DNA from: Sulfurovum sp.
GTDB taxonomy: Bacteria; Campylobacterota; Campylobacteria; Campylobacterales; Sulfurovaceae
Length of the DNA: 64,000 bases
Direction of reading: 5' to 3'
NCBI GenBank assembly: GCA_016744875.1
Contig: JADGDL010000006.1
Location: forward strand, 5,604-69,603
Positions 25,370 through 33,900 of this stretch are shown here, piece by piece. Each line of letters starts with the position of its first letter. The first letter of the stretch is position 1. Position numbers and translations under genes: made by a program. The notes beneath the pieces are model-generated. The model did no database searches, was not told where the DNA came from, and saw only the letters and a list, made by a program, of their open reading frames with translations.

Positions 25370-26464
25370 ATGCCAGCAGACATGAATGACTATTTTAAAA
25401 AGAAAAAACCCACAATGAACAAAAGTACACCAGGTGGTGGTAACGGTGGAGGAGGAAATAACTTTGAAAATCCTCTGAGTAATATGGGTAAAGGTGGACC
25501 ATTTATCATTGCTATTATCGTTATAGCCGTTGCTATGTTTGTACTTAAACCATTTACTATCATCAACTCCGGTGAAGTAGGTATCAAGATCAATACAGGT
25601 AAGTTTGAACAAGAGCCACTTCATGCAGGACTTCACTTTTTCATCCCTGTACTTCAAAAGATCATCCCTGTAAACACACGTATCAGACTGATCACATACT
25701 CTAACGTCAGTACAGGTGCATTGGGTGATTCTTATAGAGGTTTTGAAGGTGGCTTACGTAGAAACCCTGCGATTACAGTACTGGATAAAAGAGGTTTGAC
25801 AGTAAACATCGATATCGCTGTTCAGTACAGACTAAAAGCAGAGTCAGCACCGGCTACTATCGAAAAATGGGGTTCAAGCTGGGAAGAGAAGATCATCAAC
25901 TCTAAAGTAAGAGAAGTGGTTCGTGATGTGGTTGGTCAGTACACAGCTGAACAACTCCCAGAGATGCGTAACCAGATCGCTGCAGCAATTGAAGTCAAAG
26001 TAAAAGAGAGTGTAGACGCACTTGAAGGTGCACCTGTTGCACTTGAATCTGTAGAACTTAGAACAATTAACCTTCCAACAAAAATTAAAGACCAGATCGA
26101 AAGAGTTCAGATAGCAAAACAAGATGTAACTATAGCTGAGCAGGAAAAAGCAAAAGCGAAACAGCAAGCACTGAAAGCAGCTGAAGTTGCACGTGGTGAA
26201 GCGGAAAAAAACCGTATCGAAGCGCAAGGTGAAGCGGACAAGATCCGTATCGAAGCAGAAGAACAAGCTAAAGCGAATGAGCTCATCTCTCGTTCATTGA
26301 CAAGAGAACTTCTTGAACTAGAACAGATCAAAACACAAGGTAAGTTCAACGAAGCACTTAAAGTAAATAAAGATGCACAGATCTTCCTGACACCTGGTGG
26401 CGCAGTACCTAACATTTGGGTAGATGCAAAAGGTAAACAACAACGTTTAATGGGACAACAATAA
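25370..26464 (+). CDS. SPFH/prohibitin family membrane protein
   Basis: 364 residues. A Gly/Asn-rich N-terminal tail (about 15-35) precedes one membrane helix (about 45-62), then the SPFH/Band 7 domain (about 65-250) with VGIKINTGKFEQEPLHAGLHF. A long charged coiled coil rich in Ala/Glu/Lys follows (about 240-310). Prohibitin-type proteins form large membrane rings that organise membrane domains or regulate FtsH. No ftsH or hflC partner is adjacent. Ribosome site AAGGAACTATAAC. Confidence 0.9.
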   Translation: MPADMNDYFKKKKPTMNKSTPGGGNGGGGNNFENPLSNMGKGGPFIIAIIVIAVAMFVLKPFTIINSGEVGIKINTGKFEQEPLHAGLHFFIPVLQKIIPVNTRIRLITYSNVSTGALGDSYRGFEGGLRRNPAITVLDKRGLTVNIDIAVQYRLKAESAPATIEKWGSSWEEKIINSKVREVVRDVVGQYTAEQLPEMRNQIAAAIEVKVKESVDALEGAPVALESVELRTINLPTKIKDQIERVQIAKQDVTIAEQEKAKAKQQALKAAEVARGEAEKNRIEAQGEADKIRIEAEEQAKANELISRSLTRELLELEQIKTQGKFNEALKVNKDAQIFLTPGGAVPNIWVDAKGKQQRLMGQQ

Positions 26465-26477
26465 GATGATCCCTCGT

Positions 26478-26497
26478 TACACCTCTCTTGAGGTGTA
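26478..26497 (+). terminator. Hairpin after prohibitin-family gene
   Basis: Perfect 8-bp stem TACACCTC / GAGGTGTA with a TCTT loop, 13 bp after the stop codon. Confidence 0.55.
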
Positions 26498-26501
26498 GCG
26501 T

Positions 26502-26562
26502 ATATATAAGTTTAATAGTTTGATTAAATTTATATATGCATTCCATCTCAGAAGGGATGGAA
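26502..26562 (+). repeat. Two further hairpins before hisIE
   Basis: A 15-bp AT-rich stem (26502-26516 with 26523-26537, one G-U pair) and a 7-bp stem TTCCATC / GATGGAA (26541-26562) follow the first hairpin within the same 117-bp gap. The last ends 19 bp before the hisIE start and could lie in its leader. Confidence 0.45.
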
Positions 26563-26581
26563 CGAGTTTGGAGAAATATCA

Positions 26582-27247
26582 ATGACCATAGACTGGAACA
26601 AAACCCCCCTCATCCCTGCCATTGCACAAGACTATCAGACGAATGAAGTACTTATGCTTGCCTACATGAATGAAGAAGCTTACACGCTTACACTGGACAC
26701 TGGTTACGCGCACTATTTCAGCAGAAGTAAACAACGAATCTGGAAAAAAGGTGAAAGTTCTAACCATACACAAGAAATAAAAGATGTACTTCTTGACTGT
26801 GACGCAGATACTGTCATACTTAAGATCAAACAAAACGGTGTAGCCTGTCATACAGGCAGGAAAAGCTGTTTCTTCACGTCTGTGACGCAAGATAAGATTA
26901 TATTAGATCAAGAAGTAAACACAGATGCCATTTATGGTGTAGTCGATACTTTGTATCACACCATATTAGAACGTAAAAATGCATCAGATGATGCCAAATC
27001 ATGGACTAAAAAACTTCTTGATGACAAAAAACTTATGCTTTCTAAGATCCGTGAAGAAGCTGACGAAGTATGTGTCGCTATAAACGAAGAGAGTGATGAG
27101 CAAGTCATCTATGAATCAGCTGACCTACTCTACCACACTTTAGTAGGACTGGGATATAGAGATATCTCTCCAGATAGAGTCAAGCAAGAGTTAGGACGTA
27201 GATTTGGGATGTCAGGAATAGTAGAAAAGGAAGGAAGAAAGAAGTAA
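26582..27247 (+). CDS. hisIE: Bifunctional phosphoribosyl-AMP cyclohydrolase / phosphoribosyl-ATP pyrophosphatase
   Basis: Catalyses the second and third steps of histidine synthesis. Residues 1-115 are HisI, with DCDADTVILKIKQNGVACHTGRKSCFF holding the metal-binding Asp and Cys residues. Residues 120-215 are HisE, with EEADEV and YESADLLYH metal-binding helices. 221 residues is the normal fused length. It is not in a his operon here. It converges with purF after 21 bp. Confidence 0.96.
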   Translation: MTIDWNKTPLIPAIAQDYQTNEVLMLAYMNEEAYTLTLDTGYAHYFSRSKQRIWKKGESSNHTQEIKDVLLDCDADTVILKIKQNGVACHTGRKSCFFTSVTQDKIILDQEVNTDAIYGVVDTLYHTILERKNASDDAKSWTKKLLDDKKLMLSKIREEADEVCVAINEESDEQVIYESADLLYHTLVGLGYRDISPDRVKQELGRRFGMSGIVEKEGRKK

Positions 27248-27268
27248 CTCTTTCTTCTGGATATTACA

Positions 27269-28642
27269 TTAACAGCCGCCGGCACAACCTGTAGTATCTT
27301 CATTACCACCAGCAAAATATTTTCCATCAAAAGAAACCAACGAATAATTTCTCTCATTACCTAATGATTGAGTTAAACCTTCTATAGATAAAAAGCCAAG
27401 TGATGTTGCACCTATCTTTTCTCTTATCTCTTCTACAGTGTAATTTGCAGAGATCAGTTCCGCTTTTGTAGGCGTATCTATACCGTAACGGCAAGGATAT
27501 TTTATCTCCGGTGCAGCGATGCGCATATGGACTTCTTTTGCACCGGCATCGAGTAACATACGTACGATTTGTGTAGAGGTTGTTCCACGAACAAGTGAGT
27601 CATCAATAATCGCTACTCTTTTACCTTTTATGAGATGTTTTATCGGCGAGAGTTTCATTTTGACCTTTAAGTCACGTATCGCTTGTGTTGGTTCAATGAA
27701 AGTACGTCCAACATAGTGATTACGTACGATTCCCATCTCAAAAGGTACACCAAGTTCATCAGCATAGCCTTTGGCAGCTGCCACACCTGAGTCTGGTACA
27801 GGAAGTACAAGATCTATCTCTACAGGTGTCTCACGAGCCAAAGCTTTACCCATCTCTAAACGCATTGCATAAACATTTTTACCATCTATGTCAGAATCTG
27901 GTCTGGCAAAGTATATGTATTCGAAAGCACATGGATGGAAATCTACATTCTCAAACACCATTTCTGATTGTGGTTCTTGTCCTTCTTCAAAGGTAAGCAT
28001 TTCACCAGGTTTTACATCACGCACAAATTTAGCACCTACAAGATCAAAGGCACAGGTCTCTGATGCGACCATATAGCCCCCATCTTTGAACTTACCAAGA
28101 CTAAGCGGACGTATACCAAATCGGTCACGAATAACAAACATTTTTGAACGACTTTGAATGGCCAAACAGTATGCACCTTCTATCTTAGTAAGCATATCTT
28201 TGATACGGTCTACCAAAGAGTCTTCTTGTGATTTAGCGATAAGATGAATGATATTTTCGGTATCCATATCTGTTTGGAAGATGGCGCCCTTATCTATCAA
28301 TTCTTGTCTTACCTCTTGTTTGTTGATAAGGTTACCATTATGTACCACTGAGATCTCTCCGAGTTTATACTTGGCAAACACAGGCTGTGAGTCTCCTGCC
28401 GAATCAGAACCAGCAGTTGAGTATCGGTTATGTCCGACTGCACATGTACCTTCTAAATTATCAAGCGTTGCTTGGGAAAATACATCTGCAACCATTCCTT
28501 TCTTTTTATAAACAGCGATATTTTCACCATTTGCAACAGAAATACCTGTAGCTTCCTGTCCACGATGCTGCATAGCAAAAAGTGAATAATACGCTACTGT
28601 TGAAGCTTTTTTTGCACCAAATACACCGACGATTGCACACAT
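27269..28642 (-). CDS. purF: Amidophosphoribosyltransferase
   Basis: First committed step of purine synthesis: PRPP plus glutamine to phosphoribosylamine. 457 residues. The nucleophile is Cys2 after Met removal (MCAIVGVFG), with the glutaminase domain to about 230, then the phosphoribosyltransferase domain with the PRPP loop VAIIDDSLVRGTTS (near 345). The C-terminal cysteines (TTGCAGGC) are common in this group. Starts one base after the end of dapB, so the two form an operon. Confidence 0.97.
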   Translation of the reverse strand: MCAIVGVFGAKKASTVAYYSLFAMQHRGQEATGISVANGENIAVYKKKGMVADVFSQATLDNLEGTCAVGHNRYSTAGSDSAGDSQPVFAKYKLGEISVVHNGNLINKQEVRQELIDKGAIFQTDMDTENIIHLIAKSQEDSLVDRIKDMLTKIEGAYCLAIQSRSKMFVIRDRFGIRPLSLGKFKDGGYMVASETCAFDLVGAKFVRDVKPGEMLTFEEGQEPQSEMVFENVDFHPCAFEYIYFARPDSDIDGKNVYAMRLEMGKALARETPVEIDLVLPVPDSGVAAAKGYADELGVPFEMGIVRNHYVGRTFIEPTQAIRDLKVKMKLSPIKHLIKGKRVAIIDDSLVRGTTSTQIVRMLLDAGAKEVHMRIAAPEIKYPCRYGIDTPTKAELISANYTVEEIREKIGATSLGFLSIEGLTQSLGNERNYSLVSFDGKYFAGGNEDTTGCAGGC

Positions 28643-28643
28643 A

Positions 28644-29411
28644 TTAGATTCCTAAACAGTCATTGATAGAGTAAAAACCACTCTCTTGGTTGACTAACCA
28701 TTTTGCTGCTCTTATAGCTCCCTTTGAGAATGTCTCTCTAGAAGTTGCTGTATGATTAAGCTCCAAAAACTCACCGTCATTGTAAAAGCCAACGGTATGA
28801 CGACCTACTATGTCACCACCTCGCAGTGCCATAACAGCTATCTCATCTTTGGTTCTTGCACCTATCTGACCATCTCTGCCACTCACACGAACGGCATCTA
28901 GATCAAGTCCACGCCCTTTGGCTGCAAACTCACCTAAAGTCAGTGCTGTCCCTGAAGGAGCATCAACTTTATGTTTGTGATGTTGTTCCACGATCTCAAT
29001 ATCAAAATCTTCTAATGTTGCTGATACTTTTTCAACAAGCAGTTTGAGCAGTGCAATACCCGCTGACATATTTGAAGCATAGAGAAGAGGCATCTCTTTA
29101 GAGGCTTCCATCATCAAGTTTTGTTGATGCTCTGTAAACCCTGTTGTTGCAATGACGAGAGGTGTAGGATTTTCAAGAGCAGCTTCACAAAGCGCCTGTG
29201 TTGCCTGTGGAGCAGAAAAATCAATGACTATATCACAGTTTTCCAAAAGTGCTTTCATACTGTTCGTTACAAGTATATTTTCAGGAAGATCCCTCATGAG
29301 TTCATCAAATACATGCACTGCACCTAAGGGCAATACTTCATCATTTAAAAGACTGCTTATAAGGAGATCACCTACTCTACCTGTACTACCTACTATACCT
29401 ACTGTTGCCAT
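28644..29411 (-). CDS. dapB: 4-hydroxy-tetrahydrodipicolinate reductase
   Basis: NAD(P)H-dependent step of lysine and diaminopimelate synthesis. 255 residues with the N-terminal nucleotide motif GSTGRVGD (8-15), the catalytic segment VEQHHKHKVDAPSGTAL (near 140-156) and GRDGQIGARTKDEI. It is directly followed by purF. The pairing of dapB with purF recurs in this phylum as far as I recall and has no clear metabolic logic. Confidence 0.96.
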   Translation of the reverse strand: MATVGIVGSTGRVGDLLISSLLNDEVLPLGAVHVFDELMRDLPENILVTNSMKALLENCDIVIDFSAPQATQALCEAALENPTPLVIATTGFTEHQQNLMMEASKEMPLLYASNMSAGIALLKLLVEKVSATLEDFDIEIVEQHHKHKVDAPSGTALTLGEFAAKGRGLDLDAVRVSGRDGQIGARTKDEIAVMALRGGDIVGRHTVGFYNDGEFLELNHTATSRETFSKGAIRAAKWLVNQESGFYSINDCLGI

Positions 29412-29487
29412 TGTTTATCCTAAGGAGTTAATATATCGAATTATACAGAAGATTTAATAATGTAAGGGTTATTTATAAAGTGAGAAT

Positions 29488-29512
29488 CTCTCTCATAAAA
29501 ACTATGAGAGAG
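29488..29512 (-). terminator. Hairpin after trxB
   Basis: 10-bp stem CTCTCTCATA / TATGAGAGAG with an AAAAC loop, 11 bp beyond the trxB stop. Confidence 0.6.
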
Positions 29513-29522
29513 GAAGAGAGTA

Positions 29523-30464
29523 TTACGCTAATTCCTGAATGTACGAGATAACCTGAAGTGCTGCGATCGAACCATCTCCTGCAGCTGAAACTACTTGTTT
29601 TGGTGCTTCAATGCGCAGATCACCGGCCACAAATAAACCCGGTACAGATGTTTTCATACTTAGATCTACAATCACCTGACCACTTTCACTCATTTTACAA
29701 ATAAAGTCGCCCTTCTCATCTTTCAGCACATCATTTTTCACATCCTGTCCTACAAATACAAAAAGTCCTGTATTGTCCATGTGTGTGATCTCATTTGTTT
29801 TAACATTTTTGATGTCAACTCCGGACAAGCCCATAGCATCTCCAACAGATTCTTCTATCACAGAATCAAACAGAAAATGTATATTCTCTTTTCTTGTCGC
29901 TCTATCTATGGTAGGCGGTGCTGCTCTAAATTCGTCTCTTCTATGTACCACATAAACATCTGAACAAATATTTGAAAGATAAAATGCCTCTTCAAGTGCA
30001 GTATCTCCACCACCTAAGACAGTCACAGGCTTGTCTTTATAAAAAAACCCGTCACATGTGGCACAGGTACTGACACCTCTACCATAAAATTCATCTTCAC
30101 CTTTAAAGTTTGCACGTCTAGGTACAGCACCTGTAGCAACAATCACGGTCATTGCTTCTACCAGCTCTCCACCTTCAAGTGTAATTGTAAAATATTCACC
30201 AGTTTTGTTGATACTTTCGACTTTTTTCATCTCATGTTTTAACCCAAAGTTAAAACACTGCTTTTGCCACGTATCCATAAAATCTAATCCGGTTTTAGTA
30301 CTATCAAAAAATCCAGGATAATTTTCTATCTCAGAACTTTTGGTAATCTGTCCGCCGGGTACTCCCATTTCGAACATCGTAACATTTTTAAGTCCACCAC
30401 GTGTTGCATATAATCCTGCTGTGAGTCCTGCAGGACCTCCACCGATAATTGCACAATCTAACAT
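29523..30464 (-). CDS. trxB: Thioredoxin reductase
   Basis: Flavoprotein that reduces thioredoxin with NADPH. 313 residues with FAD motif GGGPAGLTAG (8-17), redox-active CATC (134-137) and nucleotide motif GGGDTALEEA. C-terminal GLFVAGDLR and AAGDGSIAA match the family. It lies 144 bp downstream of trxA on the same strand, with a hairpin between them, so expression may be partly separate. Confidence 0.96.
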   Translation of the reverse strand: MLDCAIIGGGPAGLTAGLYATRGGLKNVTMFEMGVPGGQITKSSEIENYPGFFDSTKTGLDFMDTWQKQCFNFGLKHEMKKVESINKTGEYFTITLEGGELVEAMTVIVATGAVPRRANFKGEDEFYGRGVSTCATCDGFFYKDKPVTVLGGGDTALEEAFYLSNICSDVYVVHRRDEFRAAPPTIDRATRKENIHFLFDSVIEESVGDAMGLSGVDIKNVKTNEITHMDNTGLFVFVGQDVKNDVLKDEKGDFICKMSESGQVIVDLSMKTSVPGLFVAGDLRIEAPKQVVSAAGDGSIAALQVISYIQELA

Positions 30465-30575
30465 GTCATTCCTTTAAAATAAAATACTTAAACAAATATT
30501 TGCTACATTACACAATGTAAATATTTGGTTAAAAATTTTAGAGGGTTTTTCTATCTAGATAGTTAGGAGATGGTA

Positions 30576-30597
30576 AAAGAGGAGGTTACTCCTCTTT
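30576..30597 (-). terminator. Terminator after trxA
   Basis: 9-bp stem AAAGAGGAG / CTCCTCTTT with a GTTA loop, 12 bp after the trxA stop and followed by TTTTACC on the minus strand. Confidence 0.7.
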
Positions 30598-30608
30598 CAG
30601 TACACTAC

Positions 30609-30926
30609 TTACAGTTGTGCGTTAATTTTTTCAGCAAATGCATCTTTAGAAGCTGCACCAACCATTTGGTCTACCATTTCGCCATCTTTGAAGAAAAGGA
30701 TCGCTGGGATAGATCTGATACCATATTTCACTGCGATCTCTTGTTGCTCATCAGTATTTACTTTACAGATAGTCGCCTTACCATCGAAATCTTCTGCTAG
30801 TTCTTCGACAACTGGAGCGATCATTCTACAAGGTCCACACCATGGAGCCCAAAAGTCTACCATTGTTACACCTTCAGCGATAGTCGCATCAAAGTTTTCA
30901 TCTGTTAAGTCAATATATTTTGCCAT
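30609..30926 (-). CDS. trxA: Thioredoxin
   Basis: 105-residue cytosolic thioredoxin with active site WCGPC (C30, C33), DFWAPWCGPCRM context and the cis-proline segment GIRSIPAILFF. General disulfide reductant for ribonucleotide reductase and others. Ribosome site AAAGGAATAA. trxB follows on the same strand. Confidence 0.98.
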   Translation of the reverse strand: MAKYIDLTDENFDATIAEGVTMVDFWAPWCGPCRMIAPVVEELAEDFDGKATICKVNTDEQQEIAVKYGIRSIPAILFFKDGEMVDQMVGAASKDAFAEKINAQL

Positions 30927-31036
30927 ATTTATTCCTTTTTGTTGTATTTAAAAATTATACCGTAGTTTTATTATAAAACTATTGTCAGTTCTTATATTTC
31001 TTATAATATCTATAAGTTGTGCACTAAGTGTGTACT

Positions 31037-31059
31037 ATTAGGACCAAAATAGTCCTAAT
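31037..31059 (-). terminator. Hairpin after PhyH-family gene
   Basis: 8-bp stem ATTAGGAC / GTCCTAAT with a 7-nt loop touching the stop codon of the upstream gene. Confidence 0.5.
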
Positions 31060-31847
31060 TAGAGTTTAGGTAAAACGATTTCAGGAAATTCTGCAGATCG
31101 AGTCCCCTCTTGTGCCTTGGTATTTTCACCTTTAACTGTATACACAAATGAAATTTTTGTTTTGTCAGTCGAATTTTTATTGGCCCGGTGAAGAAGTAAA
31201 CAATGAAAAAGGACCACATCTCCTTTTTTTAAATTGGTAGATACCTTCGTTTCCATGATCTCTTTATTTGCTGCATACGATTCAGACAAATATTCTTTTT
31301 CATCAAACTGTTCGTGAGAAAAATGCATTTTATGACTTCCGGGTATAAATTCCAACACACCATTCTGGCTAAATTCATCATCCAAAGCCAACCAGATACT
31401 CACCAGGTTGTCATCACTGTAACGCCAATACCGTCTGTCTTGGTGCCAACCTGTTTCAGTACTTACATGAGGCAACTTTGTCATAAGTGAGTTATGATGA
31501 CCAAGTGTTAAAACCACTTGGTCATTTAGGACCTGCTGGAGTACAGGACGTATCTTTTCATTTTCCATCCATGTTTTAAATAGATCATCTCTCCCATACA
31601 CTTGTCTTAACCTGCGTACAACCATACTATGTTTATCAGACATACTTGTATAGTCTGTCACATCTGTACGATACTCTTTTGAACGCTCATCATACCCTGT
31701 CTCTGTTTCGATAGGCTCTGTTTTCTTTTCAAGATGCCTCTTTGCCACTTCCAAAATATCATCACATGCTTTTTCATCTAAAAAGTTTCGAAGAACAATA
31801 AAACCATCTTTATCAAATTGTAAAAGTTGCTCTGAAGTAAGTTGCAT
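31059..31847 (-). CDS. Phytanoyl-CoA dioxygenase (PhyH) family Fe(II)/2-oxoglutarate enzyme
   Basis: 262 residues. The metal triad of the family is visible as HQD in TGWHQDRRYWRY (near 137) and a distal His in FHCLLLHRANKNS (near 215), with a downstream Lys/Arg region for 2-oxoglutarate. IWLALDDEFSQNGVLEFIPGSHK is the classic PhyH segment. The substrate cannot be read from sequence; bacterial relatives hydroxylate lipids, amino acids or small metabolites. Its place between thioredoxin and yraN gives no clue. Confidence 0.85.
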   Translation of the reverse strand: MQLTSEQLLQFDKDGFIVLRNFLDEKACDDILEVAKRHLEKKTEPIETETGYDERSKEYRTDVTDYTSMSDKHSMVVRRLRQVYGRDDLFKTWMENEKIRPVLQQVLNDQVVLTLGHHNSLMTKLPHVSTETGWHQDRRYWRYSDDNLVSIWLALDDEFSQNGVLEFIPGSHKMHFSHEQFDEKEYLSESYAANKEIMETKVSTNLKKGDVVLFHCLLLHRANKNSTDKTKISFVYTVKGENTKAQEGTRSAEFPEIVLPKL

Positions 31848-31873
31848 TCGTAGACCTATATTAAGTTACGTCA

Positions 31874-32218
31874 TTATAACGTAACATTCTCTATAAATTC
31901 CACTTCATCCCCACGTACGATCAACGCATCTATACTAAAAGTCATATCTAATCGTTTTGTTTTCATATAGTAGTGCGCTGAGTTTATCACTTTTCTAAGT
32001 TTTGCAGGCGTGACATTATAAATAGGGTCAAAAGAGGCAGACTTTCCACTTTTAACCTCAATGAAATGCAATTCATCTTCTTTTTGCGCAATGATATCTA
32101 TCTCACCAAGCTTTCTGGCAAAATAGTTACGCTCCAAGATAACAAAACCTTCTTGTTCTAAAAAATGTGTAGCAAGACTTTCACTCTCGTCACCATAGGT
32201 TTTGGGAAGTTCTCTCAT
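31874..32218 (-). CDS. YraN family (UPF0102) endonuclease-fold protein
   Basis: 114 residues, the usual length, starting at MRELPKTYGDE behind a strong AGGAGTAACT. An in-frame ATG 69 bp upstream would add a hydrophobic stretch foreign to the family. The nuclease-like core has A-x-H-F-LEQEGF, GEIDIIAQKEDELHFIEVKSG (Asp and Glu-x-Lys). Family members are linked to recombination or Holliday junction handling, without firm proof. Confidence 0.88.
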   Translation of the reverse strand: MRELPKTYGDESESLATHFLEQEGFVILERNYFARKLGEIDIIAQKEDELHFIEVKSGKSASFDPIYNVTPAKLRKVINSAHYYMKTKRLDMTFSIDALIVRGDEVEFIENVTL

Positions 32219-32393
32219 AGTTACTCCTAATATAAGAAAGTATAGAATAAAAAATAAGAGGGTCATAAAAGTATGACATATTGACATACTTTCTAACTAA
32301 ACAGTTCTTATCCTTTAAACCAGACACCATGATATTAAAGTCATCTCAGACCTGATGGTTAAAACCACTACAAAAAAATATAAACATGAATAC

Positions 32394-32405
32394 CTTATAA
32401 GGTTA
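32394..32405. repeat. ACCTTATAAGGT palindrome upstream of DUF302 gene
   Basis: A 12-bp perfect palindrome equal to the two stem arms of the 33-bp dispersed repeat without its loop, about 70 bp before the DUF302 gene. Confidence 0.4.
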
Positions 32406-32476
32406 TCATCTGGGTATTAGTTTTATTATTCTTGGGCTATACTTAAAACCATAAAATTAAAACTTGGCAAGGATAT

Positions 32477-33376
32477 ATGATGAAGAAAAAAGGTTCGATT
32501 GTTTTATTAGTGTTGATTTTGGGATTATTTTTTGCACTCATTTTATTGCGTAATACAAAACCAGTGGATAACAGTCGCTTTGTTGAACCTGACAAGCTCT
32601 ACAAAACTTTGGAGGCAAATATCCGAAGCCAAGACGCTTATGAGATAATTGTTGATATTGATCATGCTCGACTTGCGAAAGAGGTTGAATCGCCAATGCC
32701 ACCTTCACATGTGTTGATCTGGTCAGATCCAAAACTAGAAACTGAAATTTTAAAGATCAACCCTGTAGCCGCCGTTGACTTACCCTTGCGTACTTTAGCT
32801 TTCGAGGATCCTGCTTCAGGTAAAGCTGCCGTGATCACAAACAGCTTTGACTTCCTGATGAACAGACATGGTTTACCTGATGATCCAGCCATACGTGGGC
32901 GTTACGAAACTGCTGTTACAAAAGCTATAAAGGATATTCCATCTGAAAACATAGTAAGCTTTTCCTCAGATAAAATGCTCGATGCAGGTTTAATAACACT
33001 TAATAGTCCATATGATTTTAATACAACTGAGACACGTATTAGAGATGCGATAAACGCTCAAGATGATACAGTATTTTTCGCAACTGTAGACTTCAAAAAA
33101 AGGGCTAAAAAGTCTGGAGTGACCCTTGCACCTCTTCGTCTTATATTATTCGGTGCTCCTGGTCCTGGGGGGAAAGCCATGAGTGAAGCACCCATACTTG
33201 GCCTTGATGCATTTTGCCAAAAAATGTTGATCTGGAAAGATACAAGTGGATCCGTTCATGTGACTTTCAATGACCTGCTCATTCTAGCCGAGCATCAAAA
33301 ATTGTCATATGGTATACCACTACGAGTCATCAATTACCGGATAAAGAAGACGTTTTCTGAGGCTCTAGAACAATAA
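32477..33376 (+). CDS. Membrane-anchored protein with two DUF302 domains
   Basis: 299 residues: one N-terminal membrane helix (about 7-25), then two tandem DUF302-like domains. Each has the family pattern of a short DxxxxAK stretch, an L-IWxxPK or LILFGxPGPG strand and a P-LxLxxL-WED-or-WKD segment (first near 60-140, second near 195-285). DUF302 function is unknown; some members sit near sulfur or copper genes. A Cys-rich small protein gene follows 218 bp later on the same strand. Base composition seems somewhat richer in G/C than its neighbours. Confidence 0.75.
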   Translation: MMKKKGSIVLLVLILGLFFALILLRNTKPVDNSRFVEPDKLYKTLEANIRSQDAYEIIVDIDHARLAKEVESPMPPSHVLIWSDPKLETEILKINPVAAVDLPLRTLAFEDPASGKAAVITNSFDFLMNRHGLPDDPAIRGRYETAVTKAIKDIPSENIVSFSSDKMLDAGLITLNSPYDFNTTETRIRDAINAQDDTVFFATVDFKKRAKKSGVTLAPLRLILFGAPGPGGKAMSEAPILGLDAFCQKMLIWKDTSGSVHVTFNDLLILAEHQKLSYGIPLRVINYRIKKTFSEALEQ

Positions 33377-33441
33377 CATTTTAACTGGAGTGAATTGATA
33401 TGGTTTACCAGATAGCTTGTAAGGAAAAAGATGACGGGTTG

Positions 33442-33474
33442 AAAACCTTATACTCTAACATATTTTATAAGGTT
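33442..33474 (+). repeat. Dispersed 33-bp hairpin repeat, copy B
   Basis: Begins AAAACCTTATACTCTAACAT and ends TTTTATAAGGTT. It is 31 of 33 identical to the minus strand of 13678-13710. Stem ACCTTATA / TATAAGGT with a 13-nt loop. It lies about 120 bp before the Cys-rich small protein. Confidence 0.75.
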
Positions 33475-33594
33475 ATTCGATATAGAGACGTTTTTATACA
33501 AATAAGAGTAAATTTATCTTATTTAGCTCATAATAAAGTTTTTATTAATCTTACTCTGTTATTATCAACCAAAATTACAACAAAAGGATACATA

Positions 33595-33852
33595 ATGTAT
33601 ACAGTTAATATAGATAGAGAATGTGGATGCTTCAAAAGAAGTGACTTAGAAAACAATGCAAGTTTTGAAAATAATGATGATGCCCTCATCAAAGCACAAT
33701 CGATGATCAACCATATGAATGACAAATTTTGTGGGAAACATGGTTTTGGACTCACTGAGAATGGAAAAGAATTCAATATCTCAATGAATGCTCCACAACA
33801 GCAACAACAAGCAACATCAGGTGGATGTTGTGGTGGAGGACACTGTTCATAA
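33595..33852 (+). CDS. Cys-rich small protein with CCGGGHC tail, function unknown
   Basis: 85 residues. The start is taken at MYTVNIDRECGC because AAAGGATACATA precedes it; a longer reading from 33400 would run through the dispersed hairpin repeat. Cysteines C10, C12, C46, C78, C79 and C84, plus H83, could bind metal; the tail SGGCCGGGHCS resembles metal-binding tails such as in SlyD. A run of five glutamines (68-72) links the folded part to the tail. Metal handling is inference. Confidence 0.7.
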   Translation: MYTVNIDRECGCFKRSDLENNASFENNDDALIKAQSMINHMNDKFCGKHGFGLTENGKEFNISMNAPQQQQQATSGGCCGGGHCS

Positions 33853-33892
33853 CAGTGTTCTTAAAAGAGAGGATTATCTTATAATAATCCTC
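33840..33892. terminator. Paired hairpins between Cys-rich protein gene and yajQ
   Basis: ACACTGTT / AACAGTGT with a CAT loop over the stop codon (33840-33858), then GAGGATTAT / ATAATCCTC with a 6-nt loop (33869-33892). The second sits between converging stops and can serve both genes. Confidence 0.65.
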
Positions 33893-33900
33893 CACTAAAT

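Noticed and set aside
32219..32287. Upstream start for the yraN gene adding a hydrophobic N-terminus
   Set aside because: No ribosome site; the internal ATG has AGGAGTAACT and gives the family length.
33400..33594. N-terminal extension of the Cys-rich small protein
   Set aside because: It would read through the dispersed hairpin repeat and has no ribosome site, while the internal ATG at 33595 does.
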